This document shows, one piece after another, positions 55,798 to 64,000 of a stretch of DNA of 64,000 bases (position 1 is the stretch's first letter; the number at the start of each line of letters is the position of its first letter). A program made the position numbers and the translations under genes. The stretch spans positions 1 through 64,000 of the forward strand of contig NZ_CYGY02000046.1 of assembly GCF_900007165.1 (NCBI RefSeq), read 5' to 3'. The notes beneath the pieces were generated by a model, which had not been told where the DNA came from, did no database searches, and was given only the letters and a program-made list of their open reading frames with translations. This stretch comes from Paraburkholderia piptadeniae (GTDB lineage: Bacteria > Pseudomonadota > Gammaproteobacteria > Burkholderiales > Burkholderiaceae).

Positions 55798-55841
55798 AAG
55801 CGTGAAATGGCCTTCAAATAGGGGCTTTTTCACGCTTTTTT
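55798..55841 (+). terminator. rho-independent terminator after the SDR gene
   Basis: AAGCGTGAAA pairs with TTTCACGCTT (10 bp) around a 20-base loop and is followed by T6 (55836-55841). It lies about 112 bp after the SDR stop codon and before the convergent MFS gene. Confidence 0.8.
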
Positions 55842-55982
55842 CGTTTTGCCACCTCGCTTGAGGTGCGGGAGAAGCGCATTGGAAAGCTCACTCCCGAATA
55901 CGCTCACCTTAAAACGACTTGGGCCACGATTCGCAAACCAGCCGCGAACCGTGGCCCGACACTCCACTTCCGCAAGAGAAGC

Positions 55983-57386
55983 TCAAGCCTCCAACTGCTC
56001 CAACACCTTCCCCTTCGTCTCGATCCCCAGAAACTGCACGGTCAGCGCAGCGAGAAACGGGACCGCAGCGAGCAGATAAAACGCCACATCGAGATTGCCG
56101 CCGACCATCGTCTTCGAAACGAGCGTCGGCGCAAAGATCGCCGCGAGCTTCAGCCACGCGCCGCCGACACCACACCCGAACGCGCGGATGCTCGTCGGAT
56201 ACAACTCGGGCGTATACACATAAGCGGTGATGAAACCGCACGCGAGCCAGCCGAGCGCAAAAGCACAGCACGTCGCCACGACATACACGGAAGCGTTGTG
56301 CAACACACCCGCCAGCGCCAGCGACAACGCGCACAGCATGAACGACCAGTTGATGATCGGCTTGCGGCCCACCTTGTCGACGAGCACAGCGCACAGCAGC
56401 GAGCCGAGCACGCCAAGCACAGAAGCCGCGACGGCGAGATTCAGCGCGAGTTGCAACGGCGCGTGATAGACGGTGCGATAGATCGTCGGCAGCCACGTCG
56501 AGAGGCCGTACTGAATCACGCCGCACGTCATCCACAGCATCGCGACAGCCGCCGAGCGCTTCCAGTAGGCCTTGCCGAACAGATCGCGCATCTTGCGCTT
56601 CGGGTGACGCGCGGCCATCGCTTCGAAGTCTGCCGGGTCGGCCATCGGCGGTAGCACGCCCTTCGCCGTGCGCTCGAAAGCGTGCACGGCATCGGCGGCT
56701 TCGCTCATGCGGCCGCGTTCGGCGAGCCAGCGCGGCGATTCCGGCACGAGCTTGCGCAGCACGAAGAACAGGATCAACGGCGTACCGCCGATAAAGTACA
56801 TCGCTTCCCAACCGAAGCGCGGCACGATCCACGCGCCCAGCGCATTCGATGCAAGCAGACCGACGGGGAACACGATCTCGTACAGCAGCACGAAACGCCC
56901 TCGCCCATGCGCGCGGCAGATTTCGTTGATGTACGTCGCGGCCACCGGCAGCTCGCCGCCAAGGCCGATGCCCTGCACGATGCGCAACACGAAGAACACG
57001 GCAAACGTCGGCGCGAAACCGCACGCAATGCTGGTGATGCCGATCACGCCCGAGCTGAGCGCAATCGCCTTCACGCGGCCATGACGCTCCGCGTACCACG
57101 GGAACAGAAACGCGCCGATCAGCTGGCCGACCGAACTCGCGCCGATCATCAGGCCCACGTCCCAAGGCGTCAGATGCCATTTGCCGATCAGGATGGGCAG
57201 CGTCGCCGCAATCGCGATGACGTCGAAACCATCGAAAAACGTCGCGAGGCCAATCAGGATTCGCGCGCGCACCAGCAGTGCGTTCGCGGGCAATCGTTCG
57301 AGCCGCGCAATGATCGATCCGCGCGTCGCGGGACCCGAGACACCGGCGCTGCTCCGTGCCTCAAACGTGTTGTCGATAGTGCTCAT
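55983..57386 (-). CDS. MFS transporter, aromatic acid/H+ symporter-like
   Basis: The 467-residue protein has 12 helices and a family opening LIGLATFFDGFDVIAIAATL. The first-half loop WYAERHGRVKAIALSSGVIG and the later PESPRWLAERGR loop are those of sugar/aromatic-acid MFS carriers. GGAGAAACG precedes the ATG. It is the last gene of the minus-strand operon with a ferredoxin-reductase-like gene and an extradiol dioxygenase, so a ring compound or its breakdown product is the likely cargo. Confidence 0.88.
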   Translation of the reverse strand: MSTIDNTFEARSSAGVSGPATRGSIIARLERLPANALLVRARILIGLATFFDGFDVIAIAATLPILIGKWHLTPWDVGLMIGASSVGQLIGAFLFPWYAERHGRVKAIALSSGVIGITSIACGFAPTFAVFFVLRIVQGIGLGGELPVAATYINEICRAHGRGRFVLLYEIVFPVGLLASNALGAWIVPRFGWEAMYFIGGTPLILFFVLRKLVPESPRWLAERGRMSEAADAVHAFERTAKGVLPPMADPADFEAMAARHPKRKMRDLFGKAYWKRSAAVAMLWMTCGVIQYGLSTWLPTIYRTVYHAPLQLALNLAVAASVLGVLGSLLCAVLVDKVGRKPIINWSFMLCALSLALAGVLHNASVYVVATCCAFALGWLACGFITAYVYTPELYPTSIRAFGCGVGGAWLKLAAIFAPTLVSKTMVGGNLDVAFYLLAAVPFLAALTVQFLGIETKGKVLEQLEA

Positions 57387-57413
57387 GCGTCGTTTCTCCG
57401 CCGCGTAGTGTGG

Positions 57414-58670
57414 TTAGGCAAGCGCCTTGCCGGCATCGGCCAGGGCCGCGACATCGACCGTGCGTCCCTGGCTCATCCATTTGCGCGCGAGCTTCAGGTC
57501 GCGCGGCGTGTTGATCGCGATCACGCCGCGCACCGCACCGTCCGCGACATGAAAGAGCGTCGCGCGACGCGCGCTCACGTCGCCGCGCACGACGAGTTGC
57601 GCATCGGCGGGAATGTCGCCGAGAATTTGCAGGTTCACGTCGTACTGATCCGACCAGAACCACAGAATCTCCGCATACGGTTCGAACTGTCCGAGCGCGG
57701 CCTTCGCGACGACGATCGCCTGGTTCTGCGCATTCGCCCACGATTCGAGCCGCACGCGGCGCTTGAGCCATGCGCTCGGATGATTCGCGACATCGCCGCA
57801 CGCGAAGATGCGCGGGTCGTTCGTCATGCCGTGTTCGTCGACGACGATCCCGTCGTTCACGGGCAAGCCCGCTGCTTCCGCAAGCGACGTGTGCGGCGTG
57901 AGGCCGATGCCGGCCACGGCGAAATCGGCGTCTATCGTGGAACCGTCCGCCAGCGTCGCGCGCACTTTGTTTGCTTCCTCAGGATGCGTATCGAGCGACG
58001 TGAGCGCGGCGGACAGCTTCACGTCCACGCCATTCGCGCGATGCAGGTCGAGCAGAAAGTCCGATACGGCAGGCGGCACCGAACGCGCGCACAGACGCGG
58101 CGCGCCTTCCACCACCGTCGCCGCGACGCCGAGCTTGCGCGCCGTCGCCGCCACCTCGAGGCCGATCCATCCGCCGCCGATCACAAGCACATGACTGCTC
58201 TCGCGCAGACGTTCGCCAAGCGCCGACGCTTCGTCCAGTGTCCGCAGATACGCGATGCGCTCCGTCTTCACGAGCGATGCGGGCAGCTTGCGCGCCGCGC
58301 CGCCCGTTGCGATCACGAGGCGGTCGTATTGCACTTCGCGGTCCGATTGCGTGCGCACGATGCGCCGTTCGCGATCGATCGCAACGGCCACATCCGGCTG
58401 CCATGCTTCGACGTTCAGCGACGCGAAATCGTCGGTGGCGAAGAGGCGAACGGTGTCGATACCGGCGTCGCCGGAGAGCACTGCTTTCGACAGCGGCGGC
58501 CGCTCATACGGCAGATGAATTTCATCCGCGATCATCACGAGACGGCCTGCAAAGCCGGTTTTGCGCAGCGTTTTCACGACCCAGCCCGCCGCCTGCCCGC
58601 CGCCGATCACGACGATGGTTTGCGGCGTGTCGGCAGCATCGGGTGCATTCGAGATTGCGGCGTCAGTCAT
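57414..58670 (-). CDS. ferredoxin/rubredoxin reductase-like FAD flavoprotein
   Basis: The 418-residue flavoprotein has the FAD site IVVIGGGQAAGWVVKTLRK, LPYERPPLSK (typical of oxygenase-coupled ferredoxin reductases such as BphA4), the NAD site VLVIGGGWIGLEVAATARK, and RIFACGDVAN. Such enzymes pass electrons from NAD(P)H to a ferredoxin of a Rieske oxygenase. No Rieske component lies in the visible part; it could be beyond the window end. Its ATG overlaps the stop of the dioxygenase gene by 8 bp. Confidence 0.9.
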   Translation of the reverse strand: MTDAAISNAPDAADTPQTIVVIGGGQAAGWVVKTLRKTGFAGRLVMIADEIHLPYERPPLSKAVLSGDAGIDTVRLFATDDFASLNVEAWQPDVAVAIDRERRIVRTQSDREVQYDRLVIATGGAARKLPASLVKTERIAYLRTLDEASALGERLRESSHVLVIGGGWIGLEVAATARKLGVAATVVEGAPRLCARSVPPAVSDFLLDLHRANGVDVKLSAALTSLDTHPEEANKVRATLADGSTIDADFAVAGIGLTPHTSLAEAAGLPVNDGIVVDEHGMTNDPRIFACGDVANHPSAWLKRRVRLESWANAQNQAIVVAKAALGQFEPYAEILWFWSDQYDVNLQILGDIPADAQLVVRGDVSARRATLFHVADGAVRGVIAINTPRDLKLARKWMSQGRTVDVAALADAGKALA

Positions 58671-59628
58671 GTTTGCGCTCCGTCATGAATTTGCCTTCCG
58701 GCGCCTTTGCGTTCTTCTGACGGCGCGTGTTGCCGTCGATGCCGCCTTCGATCGCCCACTCTGCGAACACGGTCGGGCCCGGTTCGAAATCGCGCGGCTG
58801 CCATTCAGGCGTCAACTGGTCTTCGTCCGCGTAGTACTCGATCAGGCCGCCAGCGGGATTCTGGAAATACCAGAAGTACGCTGATGAAACGGGATGACGC
58901 CCCGGCCCGAGTTGCGTTTCCCAGCCGCAGCGGCTGATATGCATGCCGCCGCCGAACACTTCGTGTATGTCGCGCACCGTGAACGCAACGTGATTCAGGC
59001 CGCGCTTGCCCGTCGGCAGTTGCAGCAGGAAGAGGTCGTGATGGCCACCGTGCGGCGCGCAGCGCATGAACGCGCCGCGGCCCGGATAACGGTCCGACGT
59101 TTCGAAGCCGAGACGCTCGTGATAGAACGCTTCCTGCTCCGCGAGACAGTTCGTGAAGAACACGACGTGCCCCACTTCGACGGGCTCGGCGCGTTCGTAG
59201 ACCGGGCTCGGCGTATCGACGCGCAGCGTTTGGCCCCACACGTTCGACGGCGAGCCATGCACGTCGACGGCACGCTTGCGCGTCACTTCGATGCGGATCG
59301 CCATCCCGTTAGGATCGGTGCAGCCGACGGCGTCATCGTTCGAGTAGTAGCCCTTCGCGCCTTTGAGGCTTTCGCGGTACTTGTCGAGATCAGAAGAAGT
59401 CGCCACGCCCCACGTCACTTCGCGCAGCGTCGGGCCGTCTTCGAATGCGGGTGGCAGCGACGGATCGTCGGCGATGACTGCGAGCACAGTGCAGCCGTTC
59501 AACGTTTCGAAGCGCGCGCGCGTTTCGTCGTGCGCCGTTTCCTTCATGCCCCAATCGGCGAAAAAGCGCCGACAGGTCTCCAGATCCGTCACGCCGTACG
59601 TGATCTGTTCAATGCCGAGAATGCTCAT
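58663..59628 (-). CDS. extradiol ring-cleavage dioxygenase, VOC fold (catechol 2,3-dioxygenase type)
   Basis: The 321-residue protein has two VOC domains. The C-terminal domain carries the metal ligands H154 (EVGHVVFF), H213 (LNHVAFTV) and E264 (GGLIEYYAD), the 2-His-1-carboxylate set of type I extradiol dioxygenases. The likely reaction is oxygen-dependent cleavage of a substituted catechol next to its hydroxyls. It is in a minus-strand operon with an aldehyde dehydrogenase and a ferredoxin reductase. The stop overlaps the reductase start by 8 bp. Confidence 0.87.
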   Translation of the reverse strand: MSILGIEQITYGVTDLETCRRFFADWGMKETAHDETRARFETLNGCTVLAVIADDPSLPPAFEDGPTLREVTWGVATSSDLDKYRESLKGAKGYYSNDDAVGCTDPNGMAIRIEVTRKRAVDVHGSPSNVWGQTLRVDTPSPVYERAEPVEVGHVVFFTNCLAEQEAFYHERLGFETSDRYPGRGAFMRCAPHGGHHDLFLLQLPTGKRGLNHVAFTVRDIHEVFGGGMHISRCGWETQLGPGRHPVSSAYFWYFQNPAGGLIEYYADEDQLTPEWQPRDFEPGPTVFAEWAIEGGIDGNTRRQKNAKAPEGKFMTERKHD

Positions 59629-59641
59629 ATTGCGTGCCTCT

Positions 59642-61138
59642 TCAGTTCGCCCACGCGAGCGGGGCGTCGTTCAAGCCCCAGTAGAGGCTCTTCTGCTGCA
59701 TGTATTCACGAATGCCCAGGCGGCCCTTTTCGCGGCCCATGCCGCTTTCCTTCCAGCCCGAGAACGGCGTCGAAATCGAGAACAGCTTGTACGTGTTGAT
59801 CCATACCGTGCCCGCTTCGATTGCGCGCGCGACGCGCCATGCGCGCTTGTAGTCGCGTGTCCAGATGCCGGCGGCGAGACCGAACACGCTGTCGTTGGCT
59901 TCTTCGATCAGCGACGCTTCGTCGTCGAACGGCATCGCGACGAGCACCGGTCCGAAGATTTCTTCCTGGCAGATGCGCGCGCTGTTCGACAGTCCTTCGA
60001 GAATCGTCGGCTGATAGAAGAACCCTTGCTCGCGGTCGTTGCCCACGGGCCGCTCGCCGCCGCACAAGAGACGCCCGCCTTCCTCGAGTCCGAGCGCCAC
60101 ATAGCGCTCGACCGACTCGCGATGCTTCGCGGTGATCAGCGGACCCATTTGCGTGTCCTCGCTCGCGGGATCGCCGACGCGCAACTGGCGCGCGTTCTCC
60201 GTCAACCGCTTGATGAAATCGGAATAGATCGAGCGCTGCACGAAAAGACGCGAGCCCGCGATGCACGCCTCGCCCGATGAACTGAAAATGCCGTACAGCA
60301 CGCCGTTGACGGCATGATCGAGATCGGCGTCTTCGAAGACCATCGTCGGCGACTTGCCGCCGAGTTCCAGCGACACAGGCATCAGCTTTTCAGCCGCGAT
60401 GCGCGCGATGCCACGGCCCACTTCCGTGCCGCCCGTGAACGACACTTTCTTCACGAGGGGATGACGCACCAGCACGTCGCCGATCACCGAGCCCTTGCCC
60501 GGCAGCACGCTCAGCACGCCTTTCGGCACGCCTGCTTCCTCGCAGATGCGCGCGAGCGCAAGCGACACGAGCGGCGTCACTTCGGCGGGCTTCAGCACGA
60601 CGGCATTGCCAGCGGCCAACGCGGGCGCGAGCTTTTGCGCATCCGATGCAATGGGCGAATTCCATGGCGTGATTGCAGCGATCACACCGATCGGCTCGTG
60701 CACGCTCATCGTCAGATAGTCGCCGCGCGAAGGCGTCACCTCTTCGTCCAGCGTTTCGAGGCACGCCGCGAAATAGCGGAACGTGTTCGCCGCGCTCGCG
60801 ACGAGCACGCGCGTTTCGCCGATCGGCTTGCCGTTGTCGAGGCGCTGCAATTGCGCGAGCGCTTCGTGCTTCGCCATGATCAAGTCGGCGATGCGATACA
60901 GAATGAGCGCGCGCTGATGCGGCTTCAAACCGGACCAGTCCGGCTTGCGCCATGCGATGTCGGCGGCTTCGATGGCTTCGCGCGCGTCGTCGGGATCGGC
61001 CGTCGTAGTCTCGGCATTCACCGAGCCGTCAGCGGGATAGACGCTCGCGTAGAGCGCGCCACGGCCGCGCTTCCACTCGCCGCCGACGAAGATATCGGCG
61101 GAAGGCACGAGACGCGAAACGATGTCGGAATGGGGCAT
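59642..61138 (-). CDS. aldehyde dehydrogenase family protein
   Basis: The 498-residue enzyme has TPWNSP with N160, LELGGKSP with general base E258, and the catalytic C292 in SSGEACIAGSR. The size and sequence fit the betaine/hydroxymuconic semialdehyde type. In a meta-cleavage route it would oxidise a ring-cleavage semialdehyde to the acid. It starts 17 bp after the aspartate-dehydrogenase-like gene and is followed after 13 bp by the dioxygenase gene. Confidence 0.92.
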   Translation of the reverse strand: MPHSDIVSRLVPSADIFVGGEWKRGRGALYASVYPADGSVNAETTTADPDDAREAIEAADIAWRKPDWSGLKPHQRALILYRIADLIMAKHEALAQLQRLDNGKPIGETRVLVASAANTFRYFAACLETLDEEVTPSRGDYLTMSVHEPIGVIAAITPWNSPIASDAQKLAPALAAGNAVVLKPAEVTPLVSLALARICEEAGVPKGVLSVLPGKGSVIGDVLVRHPLVKKVSFTGGTEVGRGIARIAAEKLMPVSLELGGKSPTMVFEDADLDHAVNGVLYGIFSSSGEACIAGSRLFVQRSIYSDFIKRLTENARQLRVGDPASEDTQMGPLITAKHRESVERYVALGLEEGGRLLCGGERPVGNDREQGFFYQPTILEGLSNSARICQEEIFGPVLVAMPFDDEASLIEEANDSVFGLAAGIWTRDYKRAWRVARAIEAGTVWINTYKLFSISTPFSGWKESGMGREKGRLGIREYMQQKSLYWGLNDAPLAWAN

Positions 61139-61155
61139 GTCGTACTTCCCTGGTT

Positions 61156-62001
61156 TCAGATCACGCAGCGGGCCGCGCGGTTGCGCAGCGCACGGATCGC
61201 GCTGAACGCAGTCAGCGCAGAGGTCTTCGGGTTGTCAGGCAGCGGCTTGCCGCTCATCTCCAGCGACATCTCGCCGAATGCGCCGCGCGCGACGATCCGA
61301 TGCACGTTGCGCGTGACGGCGGGATCGGCGATCAGACGAACCGTCGTCTGATCGAGGCCGAGGCCCGCGAGCGCGACAGTGGCCGCGACGTTCGCGTTCT
61401 TCGGATAGAGATGCGCCGCTTCGCGCGCGCTGCCTTCGAAAATCACGCGCGCTTCCGTCAGCGCGTGCAGATCGCAGACCTGTTCGGCGGGCGTACCGAG
61501 CCAGCCCGTGGGCGGCTTTCGGCCGATGTATTGCACTTCGTCGAGACCGCCGAGCTTCGCCGCAGCGAGCGCATCGATGCCGCCGATCGCACCCGACAGC
61601 AGTGTCAACGTCGCATGGCCTTCATCCGCGGCGGCATTCAGCGCTTCGAGCAGGCTCAGATCCGACAGCGCGCCGATCGACGCCACCGCGCAATCGGTGC
61701 CCGCCTTCAGCAACGGCACGACGTGGCTCACGAGCGCGCCGTGTCCCGCGCATTCCAGTGCGAACTGCGGGCGCGACTTCAATGCATCGACGGACCACAC
61801 GACATCGACATCCGGTCCCACCTGCTCGCGCACGGCGCTCGCCTGATGCTCGGGCACGATCACATGCGACACATGCACTTGCGGATCGGAAGCCACGGCG
61901 CGATACACCGTCTGACCGATTGCGCCGAAACCGATCATCGCGATGTCCATGGACGCGTGATTCATACCGGCACCGTTGGCAGCATGAATGGCATCACGCA
62001 T
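61156..62001 (-). CDS. aspartate dehydrogenase-like protein
   Basis: The 281-residue protein has an NAD-binding fold (MIGFGAIGQTVYRAVASD) and the family mark HLYPKNANVAATVALAG. Homologues oxidise L-aspartate to iminoaspartate, which feeds NAD synthesis or aspartate breakdown. The start is ATG 62001, with GGAG 8 bases upstream; later Met codons lack a ribosome site. Its ATG overlaps the stop of the ThDP gene by 8 bp. Placed between a ThDP enzyme and an aldehyde dehydrogenase, it may act on an amino acid from the pathway, not on NAD synthesis. Confidence 0.88.
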   Translation of the reverse strand: MRDAIHAANGAGMNHASMDIAMIGFGAIGQTVYRAVASDPQVHVSHVIVPEHQASAVREQVGPDVDVVWSVDALKSRPQFALECAGHGALVSHVVPLLKAGTDCAVASIGALSDLSLLEALNAAADEGHATLTLLSGAIGGIDALAAAKLGGLDEVQYIGRKPPTGWLGTPAEQVCDLHALTEARVIFEGSAREAAHLYPKNANVAATVALAGLGLDQTTVRLIADPAVTRNVHRIVARGAFGEMSLEMSGKPLPDNPKTSALTAFSAIRALRNRAARCVI

Positions 62002-63652
62002 GTTCGGGCTCCTGCTTGCGCACGGGAGGACCGGCAAAGGCGGTCGCGAACTGGCCAACCGACAGCATGTCCACTTCGACCATCACGGGGCCCGTCTTCG
62101 ACATGCCTTCGCGCACGATCTCGTCGGCCTGATCGAGCGACGTGATGCGGTAATGCGTGAGGCCGAAGCTCGCGCAGAACTGCGCGAAATCCGGTTGATG
62201 CAGTTGCACGTAGCAACGGCGTCCACCGTAGTGCGCGTCCTGAATGTTGCGGATCACGCCGTAGCATTGATCGTTCATCAGCACGATCATCACGTTCGCG
62301 TTTTCCTGCACGGCCGTCACCAGCTCGCCGACGTTGACCATCAGGCCGCCGTCGCCGACGAGGCATACCGTCTTCGATGCCGCGTTCGCGAGCGCCGCAC
62401 CGATCGCCATCTGAACGCCCTGGCCGATGCCGCCGCCCAACGCATGCACGCCCGCACGCGGCTGGAAGATCTTCAGCATGCGGTTGCCCCACGTGCTGTT
62501 TGAGATCGTCACGTCGCGAACCCAGTTGTAGTCGCGGCCGACTGCGTGTTGGAGCACATCGACGAGGCGCTTGTACGGCCCGAGCCCCTTGCCTGTTTCG
62601 GCGACGGCCACTTCGCGCGTCGCAGCGAGGTCGCCGGCGAATGCGGGGTCGATCTGTATGCGGCCTTCGAGCAGCGTCGCAAGCTGATCGAGCACGGCCG
62701 CCGAGTCGCCATGAACGAAGAGTTCGTTGCGATAGCCGCGATTGTCGGCGAGCGCATCGGCATCGACGCGATACAGCGGTTGCGGCAGCGCGAGCTTGTA
62801 CTTGAGCGTCTCGTTGCCGCGCAGACGCGAGCCGACCACGAGCAGCGCATCGCACGTCTTGTAGAACTTCTCGACGCCCGGCTGCACGTTGAAGGCACCA
62901 AGCGTCGCGGCATGATCTTCGGGCAGCACGCCGCGTCCCTGCACGCTCGTCACGACGCCGAAGCCGAGCTTCACGAGGCGCTCGACCTGCGCGCGTGCGT
63001 GACGCGTACCACCGCCGAGCCACAGCAGCGGACGCTTCGCCTTCGCGAGTTCGGCGGCGAGCTGCTCGACGCGCTTTGTGTCGTGCGTCATCGTGTCGAT
63101 GTGCGGCGCGGCTATATCCGAGGGCCATTCGGTTTCCGCCGCCTGAATGTCGATCGGAATCTCGACGCTGACGGGACCGCTCGGCGCAGTCTGCGCGACG
63201 CGCACCGCTTCACGCACGGTCGCCAGTGCGGTTTCGACGGAACGCACGCGGTACGCGGCCTTCGAAATCGACGAGAGCATCGTCAGTTGATCCGGCGCTT
63301 CGTGGATGTACGCCAGGTCCTGGTCTAGATACGTCGATTCGATCTGACCGGTGATGTGCACGAGCGCCGTGCCCGCTGTCAGCGCTTCGACCATCGCGCC
63401 CGCCGCGTTGCCCGCAGCCGTGCCCGTGCTCGTGAACGCGACGCCGAGGCCGCCTGAAACACGCGCGAGACCATCGGCCATGTTCAGCGCGCCCGCTTCG
63501 CCGCGTGCGCCGACATAGCGGATATTGCCGCGCGTGTTGATCGCATCGAGGATCGGCATGTTGTGAATCGAGATCACGCCGAAAGCAGTCTTGACGCCGC
63601 ACTGCTCGAGAAAAGCGGCGATCAGTTCGCCGACGGTGGTTTTGTTAGACAT
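61994..63652 (-). CDS. thiamine-diphosphate enzyme, 2-oxoacid decarboxylase/acetolactate synthase-like
   Basis: The 552-residue protein has the ThDP domain order of the PDC/ALS family. The activating glutamate is E52 (GARGEAGALNMADGLAR), and the ThDP motif GDGGLMVNVGELVTAVQENA with later NDQCYG is in the C-terminal domain. FAD or quinone domains cannot be judged. The likely role is decarboxylation of, or carboligation with, a 2-oxo acid in the pathway; acetolactate synthase is less likely in this context. The start at ATG 63652 has GGAGG upstream. It overlaps the SDR stop by 8 bp. Confidence 0.86.
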   Translation of the reverse strand: MSNKTTVGELIAAFLEQCGVKTAFGVISIHNMPILDAINTRGNIRYVGARGEAGALNMADGLARVSGGLGVAFTSTGTAAGNAAGAMVEALTAGTALVHITGQIESTYLDQDLAYIHEAPDQLTMLSSISKAAYRVRSVETALATVREAVRVAQTAPSGPVSVEIPIDIQAAETEWPSDIAAPHIDTMTHDTKRVEQLAAELAKAKRPLLWLGGGTRHARAQVERLVKLGFGVVTSVQGRGVLPEDHAATLGAFNVQPGVEKFYKTCDALLVVGSRLRGNETLKYKLALPQPLYRVDADALADNRGYRNELFVHGDSAAVLDQLATLLEGRIQIDPAFAGDLAATREVAVAETGKGLGPYKRLVDVLQHAVGRDYNWVRDVTISNSTWGNRMLKIFQPRAGVHALGGGIGQGVQMAIGAALANAASKTVCLVGDGGLMVNVGELVTAVQENANVMIVLMNDQCYGVIRNIQDAHYGGRRCYVQLHQPDFAQFCASFGLTHYRITSLDQADEIVREGMSKTGPVMVEVDMLSVGQFATAFAGPPVRKQEPEHA

Positions 63653-64000
63653 GACGTGCAACGCCTCCGGAGACATCGATATGGCTTCCCGTCGTGTACG
63701 ACGACAGGGGTGAAGCGAGATAGAAGAGCGCTTGCGCGGCTTCTTCGGGGCGGCCGAAACGGCCGAGCGGAATGTTCTTCTTGCACGCAAGTTCGCGGGT
63801 CCAGTCTTCCCAGCTTTGGCCCGGCTGCGCCTGTGTCTGATAGCGGCGGCGCCATTGACCCGACTCGACGATGCCGATCAGGATCGAGTTCACGCGTATG
63901 CGCTGCGGCGCGAACTCGACGGCCAGCGACTTGATGAGGTTCTGCACGCCCGCGCGCGCCGATGAGGTCGCGACCATATGCGGCTCGGGCTGCAATGCGA
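63645..64000 (-). CDS. SDR-family protein, N-terminal part beyond the window
   Basis: The frame is open to the end of the window, so only the last ~118 residues are seen. They are an SDR C-terminal half (IKSLAVEFAPQRIRVNSILI, then PEEAAQALFYLASPLSSYTTG). Where SDRs have YxxxK this reads VATSSARAGVQ, so the catalytic Tyr and Lys seem replaced (Thr/Ser and Arg). It may be a non-canonical dehydrogenase or binding protein. Its stop overlaps the ThDP gene by 8 bp. Confidence 0.8.
   Translation of the reverse strand, partial: ALQPEPHMVATSSARAGVQNLIKSLAVEFAPQRIRVNSILIGIVESGQWRRRYQTQAQPGQSWEDWTRELACKKNIPLGRFGRPEEAAQALFYLASPLSSYTTGSHIDVSGGVARHV

Noticed and set aside
61994..63652. Calling the ThDP enzyme acetolactate synthase.
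   Set aside because: It is in a catabolic operon with no regulatory subunit or branched-chain genes; only the fold is supported.

Overview
The window is high-GC DNA from a beta-proteobacterium of the Burkholderiales, most likely Paraburkholderia, Caballeronia or Burkholderia. The signs are an H-NS paralogue of the Burkholderia type, a Burkholderia-type trimeric porin, many LysR, GntR, AraC and sigma-54 regulators paired with small catabolic operons, and a Burkholderia-type two-partner-secretion contact-inhibition locus in the order A-I-O-B. No rRNA, tRNA, CRISPR array, insertion sequence or prophage was seen.

Region 1-28.5 kb is mostly ordinary chromosome. It starts with a truncated tandem DUF1266 protein, an H-NS-like protein, a class C beta-lactamase-fold hydrolase and small exported proteins. 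A sigma-54 activator sits divergent from a GntP-family permease; three copies of a GTCTC-N6-GAGAC element and a -24/-12 promoter lie between them. Next come a fused acyl-CoA transferase with an extra C-terminal domain, a PAS-GGDEF-EAL protein, a porin with a palindrome by its promoter, a PAS chemoreceptor, an O6-alkylguanine methyltransferase, a DedA-rhodanese fusion next to a cNMP-binding/TrxR-like flavoprotein without the redox CxxC, a tandem stem-loop leader before a small Pro/Tyr-rich exported protein, a YcaQ-type DNA glycosylase, LysE and EamA transporters, an AraC regulator and a PLP aminotransferase.

Region 28.6-41.3 kb is the most distinctive accessory locus: bcpA (2969 aa exoprotein), bcpI (89 aa two-helix membrane protein), bcpO (BamE-like lipoprotein), bcpB (TpsB transporter) and one further lipoprotein. 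The C-terminal ~267 residues of BcpA after YNRQL, and the genes just behind, are more AT-rich than the body of bcpA, as expected for an exchangeable toxin/immunity cassette. Hydrophobic stretches in the C-terminus and the two-helix immunity candidate suggest a membrane-acting toxin. I do not recognise the toxin family.

Region 41.5-55.7 kb holds three regulated catabolic units. A four-gene unit (serine/alanine-glyoxylate aminotransferase, MFS permease, 2-keto-4-pentenoate hydratase-like protein, large FAD/Fe-S 2-hydroxyacid dehydrogenase) is divergent from a GntR regulator, with TTTTGYATGCAAAA operators. A LysR gene precedes a class III CoA-transferase, an HMG-CoA-lyase-like protein and an MFS permease, consistent with uptake, CoA activation and cleavage of a 3-hydroxy-3-methyl-dicarboxylate such as HMG or citramalate. 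A GlxA-type regulator is followed by an SDR with an apparently leaderless start.

Region 56-64 kb is a minus-strand operon, cut by the window end, that looks like aromatic or heteroaromatic catabolism: SDR (partial), ThDP enzyme, aspartate-dehydrogenase-like protein, aldehyde dehydrogenase, extradiol dioxygenase of the VOC fold, ferredoxin-reductase-like flavoprotein and MFS permease. Three of its junctions are 8-bp overlaps. Its substrate cannot be named from sequence alone.
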